Shown here one piece after another: positions 56,817 through 64,000 of a DNA stretch of 64,000 nucleotides. Position 1 is the first letter of the stretch; each line of letters opens with the position of its first letter. Below the pieces are notes generated by a model. The model saw only the letters and a program-made list of their open reading frames with translations. It had not been told where the DNA came from and made no database searches. The position numbers were made by a program, and so were the translations under genes. This DNA comes from Siphonodentalium dalli (lineage: Eukaryota > Mollusca > Scaphopoda > Gadilida > Siphonodentaliidae). The DNA lies in NCBI GenBank assembly GCA_032622095.1, contig CP136064.1, forward strand, positions 184,184,209 through 184,248,208, given 5' to 3'.

Positions 56817-58168
56817 TAGTCCAAGTCTTCTCGTACTAAAACCAGCTAAGATATTGGGTTGGCTAGATGCTGGATTTTAGTCCGAGTTCGTCCTGTATGG
56901 TCTCTTATGACACGAGTTAAGCGTTAATGACCCGCTCAAATAAAACCACAATTATATGAAATAAAATATCACAATTGCGACAATAAACGGATATTTTCTG
57001 CAGAAGACATGCTATTTGATCTGAAACCCACATCAGTTGTGAATTGAAAGCGGTAATTTAATGTGAAAAGAGACAATTACCGCACTGTTTACAAATTTTT
57101 TAAAGTATGTGAACTCAGTTGACCTCGCGAGCTGTGTTCGGCATTTTCCGTTGTAAATATTCCGTAGATTTTCGACTAACCACGCAAATTACGATGAATT
57201 CTCCATTGTAATCGTAATTATGTGTGTCAATAAATAACAAATAAATAGATTAAGTAAACATTGAAGATATAAATGGAATACATTAAATAAATTACGGGAA
57301 TTACAACCCTCTCAAAGTTTAAAACAGTGTAAACACAACGAGCATTAGAATAAATATGGCGCTACATTTCACCAACATTTGGTGGACTTCCGCGAAATTA
57401 AGATATATACTAAGCGAACAGAGCAATATAAGCACACAAAAAATAAAACAAATTTTTTATAAATTTTGAACCTTACGTTTGAAAAGTCCCACTAAAACGG
57501 AAGAACTATATTTCGAAACTGTGATTCGGTTCTCCGATTATTTCATCAACACAAAAGTCAAAATGCACATGGACGAAAATCACACACATGGCAAGTCAGA
57601 CACAAGAGTTCTAATTTGCTCCAATTTTGACAAGTTGCTTGCGAAAATTGTCAACAAAACTACCGTTCTGGTCCTCCATTATGTCATTAAGTTTTAAGTG
57701 CGGGAATTGTTCTCAAAGCACATAGGAAACTGGACTTTTCGGTTTCGGTTTTTGCCATTTTGTTCGGAAAACTCCGCGCTATATATAGAAACGGAAACTA
57801 GTATACCCAAAACAAACTCCGGATTATGCCTAAGTAATTCGGACCACTTCGGCTTTCAGTTAAAACGTAAACAAACAGAGAAAAAAAGCGATGTTTGTGG
57901 CAATCAACCGGAATATTCTATGTGTAATTTAACATTAAAGTTAGATTATTATACACCATTATGACCATAAGATGTCACTCTTTCCGATGTATATAGCATC
58001 ACGTATTGATTTGCTAGGTAAATCGAGTAAAATACACAACAAATACCTGCCACAAACCTTGGGCGTAAGTCGTGTCATAAGAGACCATACGGGACGACCT
58101 CGGACTAAAATCCAGCATCTAGCCAACCCAATATCTTAGCTGGTTTTAGTACGAGAAGACTTGGACTA
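56817..58168. mobile_element. hAT-type element with perfect 8-bp TSD and TIRs over 100 bp
   Basis: The octamer ATATTGGG lies at 56809-56816 and 58169-58176. The ends TAGTCCAAGTCTTCTCGTAC and GTACGAGAAGACTTGGACTA are exact complements. The match continues through CAGCTAAGATATTGGGTTGG and GTCTCTTATGACACGA. The interior holds two short consecutive open frames (57479-57697 and 57698-57964) that I cannot assign to a transposase. Length 1,352 bp; a truncated relative is at 37953-38290. Confidence 0.9.
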
Positions 58169-58851
58169 ATATTGGGATACCGCGAGCAAGAGCCTGTTAG
58201 AAATTAATTATACCAGCCTCAGTGAAAACGACACATATCATCTTTTTTCTTTTTTTTTTGACTGACACATTTTAACCATTATTGATTTACTGTTTGATGA
58301 AAGTTTGATTAAGAAACAAATAAGGTATTACCGTTTTGTGAAAACTGAACATAACTTTTGACTTATCATTGCTGACTGCGCTAGGCTGATAGATTTGTTG
58401 TTCGGGTTTGTTGATCGGGATGGTGTTTTATGACTAGATAGTTCACATCTCATAATTAAAAACCCACTGGCCACAATTGTCGCCAAATGAAATTATTTTT
58501 TGCCATTGGCAAAAGGCAGTGCGAATTCTGCATGTAAATTCTTAAAATATGATAATCTGTAACTAAAATATTTTGTTGATTACAAACTTGTATTTGCTTG
58601 TTGAAAATAAAAATGCTGGGTGTCTTCAACATCGCTTGTTCATTGAAAATAAATCAGTTAAAATTATTTCCAGAGGCCATTCAATACATTATTGTATATA
58701 TAATGCCAAATTTAATATCAATTGAGAGATTGTAATTGCCTAATACTGATTGCACTGGTGCTCCAGTTTAAATGAGTTGTAAATAAATACCATTACATAT
58801 TTTGTTTTTACTAACAGTCATGATATAACTTCATTCTTTGATTTGTTTCAG

Positions 58852-58960
58852 TGACTCTCGAGACCTGATGGATGGTCATAAGTTTCGGGTATTTTGTGTT
58901 CAGTATCACCCTCGCCATTCTAACATATTCTTATCTGGGGGATGGGACAACACCGTTCAG
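58852..58960 (+). CDS. WD40 gene exon 5 (blade 4)
   Basis: The acceptor TTGTTTCAG ends at 58851 and the donor GTTAGT starts at 58961. One base completes Ser184 and 36 codons follow (185-220). It shows a textbook WD40 unit: G-H at 192-193, F-R-V-F-C-V-Q-Y-H-P, then I-F-L-S-G-G-W-D-N-T-V-Q. The closing W-D is on the next, 32-nt exon. Frame and WD spacing force the join to exon 6: reading on into the intron after 58960 gives non-WD sequence. Confidence 0.94.
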
Positions 58961-59135
58961 GTTAGTTCTTTAGTCAGATTTCTTCAATGGCATGTTTCAT
59001 TCATTATGACACCAACCACAAATTTTCATTCAACTCGTTTATTGCCACAAATGACTCCTCTGTCTCAAAAATAGTGATAGCAAAAGACATGTAATACTCA
59101 CACAGCTACATGTACAAATGTTCATAGCAAGATTA

Positions 59136-59262
59136 CTCTCAGGTGCCTAATAATAGTGTCAGCACGATTATTAATTTTGGAGAAAATTAACAATGAACCG
59201 TATTATTTGGCTTTGAGACATAGAATGAAAATAGCCAACACTTTTATTAGGCACCTGAGAGA
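59136..59262. mobile_element. 127-bp palindromic MITE
   Basis: CTCTCAGGTGCCTAATAATA (59136) and TTATTAGGCACCTGAGAG (ending 59262) are inverted. The interior is AT-rich. Located 175 bp downstream of exon 5. No clear TSD. Confidence 0.72.
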
Positions 59263-59528
59263 ACTTAGGCAACATGGGAGTGTGTCATCCCTGTATTTTG
59301 GTATGTGGGATTCAGGCCATTTTCAGGCGATATGCAGGAATCATACCCCTCTATTAACATGATAGGGGGGCTGGGACACCCTCACATGGCAACGAACAAG
59401 TGAATTTGCTAACATTCATTTGCAGTGAGGAGATAAACTAGGTTATCTCTCCACAGTCTACAGACAAACAAAAATCAAATATGCTTATAGAAATTTCTTC
59501 GAAATGTCATTTCATCATGGGATATGAT

Positions 59529-60433
59529 CAGACCTGTTTAATTTCCCGATTTCGGCGGGAGTCTCCCAATTTTGTGTCATTTCTCCTGTGCTCCCGATCG
59601 GGAAACGAAATCTCCCGATTCAAAAGATAAAACCAAAAATTAGCATACGGCTGTTGCAAGCGATAAGCCATGCATGCTATATAGTGTATAGTGTTACAAC
59701 TCAATTAGGAATATATCACCTGCAGTCAAACAGTGACAAAATGTTGACACAACATCGACTCTCTTTTGTTTAACAGTGTTGAGTAAGTAAATGCGGTCTT
59801 CAATGTCCAGACAAGGATTAAAATATATCAAACAAGAAGGCTTTCTTTTTGGCCACACTTAATAAAGTGTTTGTTTCTGCTCGTCCCGACCGACTGCTTT
59901 AATACCTCCGACTCAAATTATTATTGCCGCTTTAAACATTTTTATTTGTTTTAGTTCCGTTTCCATCTTTGTGGTATTCCGTGTTTTGTATGCAATACAG
60001 AACGCGAATCGAACGGACCTCAAACAATTCTGTCAATACCCACTCTCTTTAAATTCACCGATGTTACCTGATGTTACTGAATATATTTGGCAACAAAATT
60101 ATCCGAGAGCACCATTTTATAGTGTGCAAATATAGTTTTAATCGTTGTATTGCCTTGTTCGAAATAAAACGTGATCCATAACCGGAAAATCGTAATTTTA
60201 TTCCCAATGATTGAATGAATGATTCAGTGATTTTACTCGGTAGTCCGTGTCAAGGCCGTTAATTGTGGCAGATGCAAAACAAATGCAAAAAACAGTCATA
60301 TGACATTTAAATGAAAAATATGAAGTTTATTCCATGATACTGACATTGAAAAAAATCTCCCTATTTTTCACTAAATCTCCCTATTTCTGAGGACAAATCT
60401 CCCTATTTCCAATTTTTAAAGTAAACAGGTCTG
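59529..60433. mobile_element. hAT-type element, 7/8 TSD
   Basis: CAGACCTGTTTA at 59529 and TAAACAGGTCTG ending 60433 are exact complements. The flanking octamers GATATGAT (59521-59528) and GATACGAT (60434-60441) differ at one base. The left subterminal zone repeats TCTCCCGAT/TCCCGAT, and the right zone repeats AAATCTCCCTATTT three times. No transposase remains. Confidence 0.87.
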
Positions 60434-60794
60434 GATACGATCGCAAAATAGCAGTTTTCTGGGGTTTTCCCCATTCATGTGACATACTTTATTTGGATTG
60501 GAATTTCTTGTGCAAACTGAACCTATTATATAATCAGTTAAGAATTTCTACTAACCAACAAACAATTTTCTTTACATTTTCTTCAAATTGTCAGTTTGTC
60601 AGTCAATATCATAGATATTATATCTACTGCAAATATTCATGCCAGGTTCAAAGGAGATTATTTTTCTTAAAACTCTTTGATGACTAAATTATACTCACTA
60701 ACAACTAATTCACTTAATAGGGGATGCTTAATTAATACTCAGCCTCCATTTGGTTTTTAGCTCAACTTGACGAAGTCAAGCTTTCTGTCTGTCG

Positions 60795-60840
60795 AGTATG
60801 TATAGATAGATAGATAGTTTATTGACAAAGTATGTATAGT
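60795..60840 (-). mobile_element. Tiny retro-insertion, (TATC)n tail with AGTATGTATAG repeats
   Basis: The word GAGTATGTATAG before and AAGTATGTATAG after enclose ATAGATAGATAGTTTATTGACA. On the minus strand this is TCAATAAACTATCTATCTAT, an AATAAA-type signal plus a TATC tail, as in 20505-20648. The insert is only about two dozen bases, an extreme 5' truncation. Confidence 0.5.
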
Positions 60841-61129
60841 ATCCATTCTAACTTCAGGTTATTCCGTATTTTGGAAAAATACAAATAAAAAATAATTTGT
60901 TGTGTTTTGATAAAACTGGATCATACAATTTATTGCTGTAAGTATGTTTATTTACGACAGCATGTGCGAGTTAGTGAGGCTTAGCTAGTAGCTCTAAGTT
61001 GCCCGTTAGTGGCGAAAATTCATATTGAATCATTTGCAATTCTTCTGGGTTGCTAAACTGATCAGCTGAAAAGCTGGCTGCCAACTGAAAAAAATTATGA
61101 AAGGGCAACTGAAGGCTGTGTATTAGTTA

Positions 61130-61310
61130 GGGAATGTTCTTATAAAAAGTTGAACAAATGAGCCATTTGTTGAACTTATTATCTGAACGGTCTCTTCAAA
61201 TGACTAATTAGGAAACTTATGTCTTCTGCGCGTGTATTATCAGAACACGCATCCCAATGAATAATAGACCATTCTGATGTATACTTTTACAACTGATTGT
61301 GAGAGTCCAC
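61130..61310. mobile_element. TTAA MITE, CCCTTTCTATACTAAAT family, left end lost
   Basis: It contains AAAAAGTTGAACAAATGAGC / TTGTTGAACTTATTATCTG and ATAATAGACCATTCTGATGT. It ends GAGAGTCCAC at TTAA 61311-61314, shared with the next element. Confidence 0.65.
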
Positions 61311-61314
61311 TTAA

Positions 61315-61562
61315 CCCTTTCATGACTGGAGCTTCCTGAAATTTTGTGAAAACCCTGTGCCAATGCATTCTCTTATATATGCAAGTCTCCCATAGGGAGT
61401 CTCGCATATATAAGAGAATACATTGGCCTAACAATATTTACCTGGACCTGGATGCTCTTATATATGTGAGGCTCCCTGGGAGACTCGCATATATACCGGT
61501 AAGAGAATGCACTGGCACAGGATCTTTAATGCTGCACCAGTGCAGCTCTCATCATGAAAGGG
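61315..61562. mobile_element. Double-hairpin TTAA MITE, 49 bp before the microexon
   Basis: It starts CCCTTTCATGACTGGAGCTT after TTAA 61311-61314 and ends TCATCATGAAAGGG at 61562. The right TTAA has decayed to TTGC. Both hairpins are present, the second shortened in its left arm. Its end lies close to the acceptor of exon 6. Confidence 0.84.
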
Positions 61563-61611
61563 TTGCTACTGAAATGGCTATTCTGCAGAAATTCCAATCT
61601 TATCATTTCAG

Positions 61612-61643
61612 TATTGGGATGACAGAAGGAAGAGGTCCATAAG
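61612..61643 (+). CDS. WD40 gene exon 6 (32-nt microexon)
   Basis: The acceptor CATTTCAG ends at 61611 and the donor GTAATG begins at 61644. It encodes Y-W-D-D-R-R-K-R-S-I (221-230) plus two bases of Arg231. It supplies the W-D that ends blade 4 and the charged linker to blade 5. It is found only because exon 5 ends in N-T-V-Q and exon 7 begins in K-I-F-G-P, leaving a W-D gap in both phase and structure. It sits 49 bp downstream of a TTAA-type MITE (61315-61562). Confidence 0.9.
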
Positions 61644-62168
61644 GTAATGTGTTTATATCAGTCATATTCCCACAAAGTTATATTCAAACTGGTCGGTGAG
61701 GTGGCAGAAGAGGTGATTAAGATCACCTGCACTAACCAAAATACTTTGGTCAGTGTAGATCATGCCATAAATCTCTACTCTGGCTAACGCCCTTGGTAGT
61801 ATTTTAAATAAAAAATTATCACCACATCAACTGGCCAATGTCATCTTTAAACACTATCTGGTGTAAATAATGCAGATCGGCGACTGATCAGCACAGTTTA
61901 GTACAATCATAGTTTGATAAACATGATTTTGTTTTCCACTTGTCTATGTTTTTAGGGGGTCGATAAAATTAGTTGGGATGGAGGTCTAGACTAGGGGAGA
62001 GCTGGTTACTGGAATGATCTCTATTTTTTTTAGGCCTAATCCTCTATTTCCATATTCCCTCTATTGTATTACTTGATGTTTGACATTTTTTTGTTATATA
62101 ATATGTTCACCCTAATTAATGTGATGATTCAATGAAAAAACTTATGATGGATATCAATCAATTTTCAG

Positions 62169-62268
62169 GAAGATATTTGGCCCACACATTTGTGGCGATG
62201 CTTTGGATATCGACTCCATACACGACCATATTATAACAGGCTCCTGGAGGAAGGATAATGTGCTACAG
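62169..62268 (+). CDS. WD40 gene exon 7 (blade 5)
   Basis: The acceptor ATTTTCAG ends at 62168 and the donor GTATGA starts at 62269. One base completes Arg231, then 33 codons follow (232-264). The stretch K-I-F-G-P-H-I-C-G-D-A-L-D-I is followed by I-I-T-G-S-W-R and N-V-L-Q. This is a WD blade in which G-P-H replaces the common G-H. The phase-0 junction leads to I-W-D on exon 8. Confidence 0.94.
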
Positions 62269-62552
62269 GTATGAAAGAGAAATTTCCATGAAACTCGTGC
62301 TGAAATATTTACATAGCTGCATAGCCCATGTTATTGTTTACACTGAATCCTGTATGTTCATTTGTCAATTGCCAATTGGTATATGCATGTTATACCACTA
62401 TAGAACAAAAGGACATCACATATTGTTGACCTGAATTCAGTTGCTATAATAATTGGGCATATTTTTTAAATGCGCAACAACAGACTAATCAATTGATAAT
62501 TCATAGGTAGATTATTTGGTTAGCTTACTGTGCTGAAAGTTATGTGAATATA

Positions 62553-62710
62553 AGAAATGAATGTAGTTTGGTGTGTTTCATTTAGGGATAGGCGCTTTGA
62601 CCGTTGGAGCACAATTTGTGTAGTTCATGTCATGGTGAACAAACAATGTGCCCAACGGCCACACAGTGCATTATCACTAAATAAAACATACCCTAACTAC
62701 ATTCATTTCT
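62553..62710. mobile_element. TA-flanked MITE, AGAAATGAATGTAGTT ends
   Basis: AGAAATGAATGTAGTTTGG and CTAACTACATTCATTTCT are inverted, flanked by TA at 62551-62552 and 62711-62712. Length 158 bp, in intron 7. Confidence 0.75.
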
Positions 62711-63036
62711 TAGAGAGCGGGATTCAAATGCATGACATTTTTACACCAAGACGTTACAAGTCGAGTACCGGTACGCTAAACATATCATTAGAAACATTAA
62801 ATTAAAGTACATACGTACACCAGCATTTATGAGATTTGTTGGACTCATTTTGGTAGAGTTATTGTCTTTTTTGACTTAGAAATATGCTAATATAACTCCC
62901 CTATTTGTACCCAATTTTACTGCATAGGTTATCCTTACACAGAGTTATGGGCGTTAGAGTCAAAATATGTTTTGTGTTAAGATTGGATTTCTGTATCCAC
63001 ATGTAACAGGTTTTGTCAATTCTTAATTTGAATTAA

Positions 63037-63262
63037 CCCTTTCAAAACTATAAAATACTCATTGATCAATAGTTCCCTTAGGAAATTTTCAGATAATAAG
63101 TTCAACAAACGACTATTTGCCTCAAATAATTAGGACTCCTTCTGTACTTACATTATCTGTCGTCTGCTTATTTTATCTGAAGAACCCTCCAGATGGATAA
63201 CGGACCATTCCATTGTATACTTTTATAACTGGATGGAAGAATCCATTCAGTATAGTAAGATT
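63037..63262. mobile_element. TTAA MITE, CCCTTTCTATACTAAAT family
   Basis: After TTAA 63033-63036 it reads CCCTTTCAAAACTATAAAAT, CATTGATCAATAGTTCCCTT, GACCATTCCATTGTATACTT and GAATCCATTCAGTATAGTAA. Ends about 140 bp before exon 8. Confidence 0.75.
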
Positions 63263-63402
63263 TAAGCCACCTCAGACAATTTATAAACCTGAGCAAATAT
63301 CCACTTGTGCAGGGGATACTCTGTTCCGTGCTCTTGTTCATATTGGACTGGTCATTCATCTAGTCATTTTTGTTATCTCTTATTCTTATTGTTATTTTTT
63401 AG

Positions 63403-63468
63403 ATCTGGGACTTCCCCAGTGGCAAAAAGATCAAAGAAGTCCCACAAGATGCCATGAACTCAAGCGAG
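63403..63468 (+). CDS. WD40 gene exon 8 (end of blade 5; gene continues past the window)
   Basis: The acceptor TTATTTTTTAG ends at 63402 and the donor GTAAGA starts at 63469. It has 22 codons (265-286), beginning I-W-D-F-P-S-G-K-K-I and ending M-N-S-S-E at a phase-0 donor. There is no stop codon, so further exons are expected beyond position 64000. I found no convincing WD40 exon in 63469-64000. Confidence 0.92.
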
Positions 63469-64000
63469 GTAAGATTATTTTAGGTTCGATCAGTATTCTC
63501 TTGATTGAGTTCAGAAAAGTTATTTATTGCACACCCATTGGTTTATTTTTGCGAAATAAATCAAAATACAGAAGATTTGAAAACGGTCAACAAATTACGT
63601 TTCGTCATTGATTGGAGGGGGGGGTCTGATATACGTGTAAGCACATATGCTGTATTAGATGAATTTTTCTTATGAGTACACATTCAAGGTGTACATCATC
63701 GTGTAGCTGATGATGTCTCCGTTCAAACGATGTATCGGCAGCTCCACATGTTGAAGCTTCTAGGAGATACAGCCGTCGGAATATACGTAGTGAAAATTGA
63801 TGGGCTCCGTGGGCGTGACTAACTCTTGCAGAGTTGAAACTCTCTAAGAGATCAGCACATACATCGTACATATCTGTTAATTGGAAACTGATTTTGATTG
63901 CGTAAAGGGCGATTACTATAAAGTTGGGGATGCTCTGATCCATCGTAAACTTGGTTTAATAACAGAGGAACGCTGATGTGGACAATGTGCATATCACGTC
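63469..64000. other. Start of intron 8, no WD40 exon seen
   Basis: After the donor at 63469 there is no frame with WD40 character bounded by AG and GT. A G9-10 run lies near 63616. The minus-strand open frame at 63605-63943 shows no family signature. Confidence 0.45.
63690..63830 (+). pseudogene. Possible Tc1-like transposase helix-turn-helix scrap
   Basis: A plus-strand frame reads D-V-S-V-Q-T-M-Y-R-Q-L-H near 63705-63740. This resembles the V-S-x-x-T-V-x-R-R-L-H second helix-turn-helix of Tc1/mariner transposases. Downstream, another frame reads R-R-Y-S-R-R-N-I-R, suggesting a frameshift. The piece is too short to be sure; no catalytic region or inverted repeat was found nearby. Confidence 0.3.

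Larger units (their letters stand above)
4036..63468 (+). other. Gene span: WD40-repeat protein, 8 exons in the window, 3' end missing
   Basis: The coding sequence joins 4036-4166, 19576-19660, 41443-41587, 43403-43592, 58852-58960, 61612-61643, 62169-62268 and 63403-63468. The total is 858 nt, or 286 codons with no stop. Intron phases are 2, 0, 1, 2, 0, 2, 0, and every junction is GT-AG. The product has a Ser-rich N-terminal tail (residues 1-40) and then WD40 blades ending near Y74-D75, W129-H130, Y170-D171, W222-D223 and W266-D267. WD40 propellers are scaffolds for protein-protein contacts, and no catalytic motif is visible. Blade 4 is the most canonical, with G192-H193 and W222-D223. Blade 5 carries a G-P-H-I-C-G-D stretch. 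I do not recognise the orthologue well enough to name it. Seven-bladed propellers are usual, so about two blades and the stop codon should lie downstream of the window. Start and exon order are inferred from frame and splice signals only; no transcript was available. Confidence 0.88.

Noticed and set aside
23085-61566. CRISPR-like array of palindromic repeats
   Set aside because: The recurrent hairpins are dispersed MITEs with TTAA flanks in a eukaryotic intron; there are no regular spacers and no cas genes.
63605-63943. 112-codon minus-strand frame
   Set aside because: No recognised family or exon logic. The opposite strand gives a better, though weak, transposase-like reading.

Overview
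This is an AT-rich, intron-dominated eukaryotic window. The repeat content points to an invertebrate genome, most likely a lophotrochozoan and perhaps a bivalve mollusc. The reasons are the abundance of short non-autonomous DNA transposons, the tandem arrays beginning with GTCCGTCCGTC-type motifs, and a tRNA-headed SINE. The taxon is inferred from repeat style, not proven.

The only gene I can defend is one long plus-strand WD40-repeat protein gene. It starts at an ATG at 4036 and is still unfinished at the last recognised exon, 63403-63468. Eight coding exons (131, 85, 145, 190, 109, 32, 100 and 66 nt) join through GT-AG introns with fully consistent phases. Together they give an uninterrupted 286-codon reading frame: a Ser-rich N-terminal tail followed by about five WD40 blades. 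Two introns of about 15 kb, one of about 22 kb and four short ones make up almost all of the window. The 3' end, probably two more blades if the protein is a seven-bladed propeller, lies beyond the window.

The introns and the 5' flank are crowded with mobile-element relics. (1) hAT-type elements with 8-bp target duplications lie at 1319-2615, 33112-33978, 56817-58168 and 59529-60433. Another, at 5311-6407, carries a frameshifted BED zinc-finger remnant. (2) Several different MITE families all sit in TTAA targets (piggyBac-like). They often abut so that two share a single TTAA, and one family carries a striking double hairpin. (3) TA-flanked mariner-like palindromic MITEs occur in at least five copies. 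(4) Small Helitron-like elements include one inserted cleanly into a 70-bp tandem array. (5) There is a tRNA-derived SINE with a 5'-truncated LINE tail inserted in it. (6) There are several large fold-back elements. (7) Tandem arrays have units of about 16, 21, 42, 70, 158 and 175 bp.

By region: 1-3.6 kb, nested inverted-repeat elements; 3.7-4.2 kb, promoter and first exon; 4.2-19.5 kb, intron 1 with a hAT fossil, tandem arrays and a three-level nest of inverted repeats at 16.5-18.0 kb; 19.6-41.4 kb, intron 2 with the SINE, MITEs, a 1.9-kb fold-back element and Helitrons; 41.4-43.6 kb, exons 3 and 4; 43.6-58.8 kb, intron 4 with a 158-bp array and chained MITEs; 58.8-63.5 kb, exons 5 to 8. I saw no prokaryotic features, CRISPR arrays, rRNA genes or intact tRNA genes.
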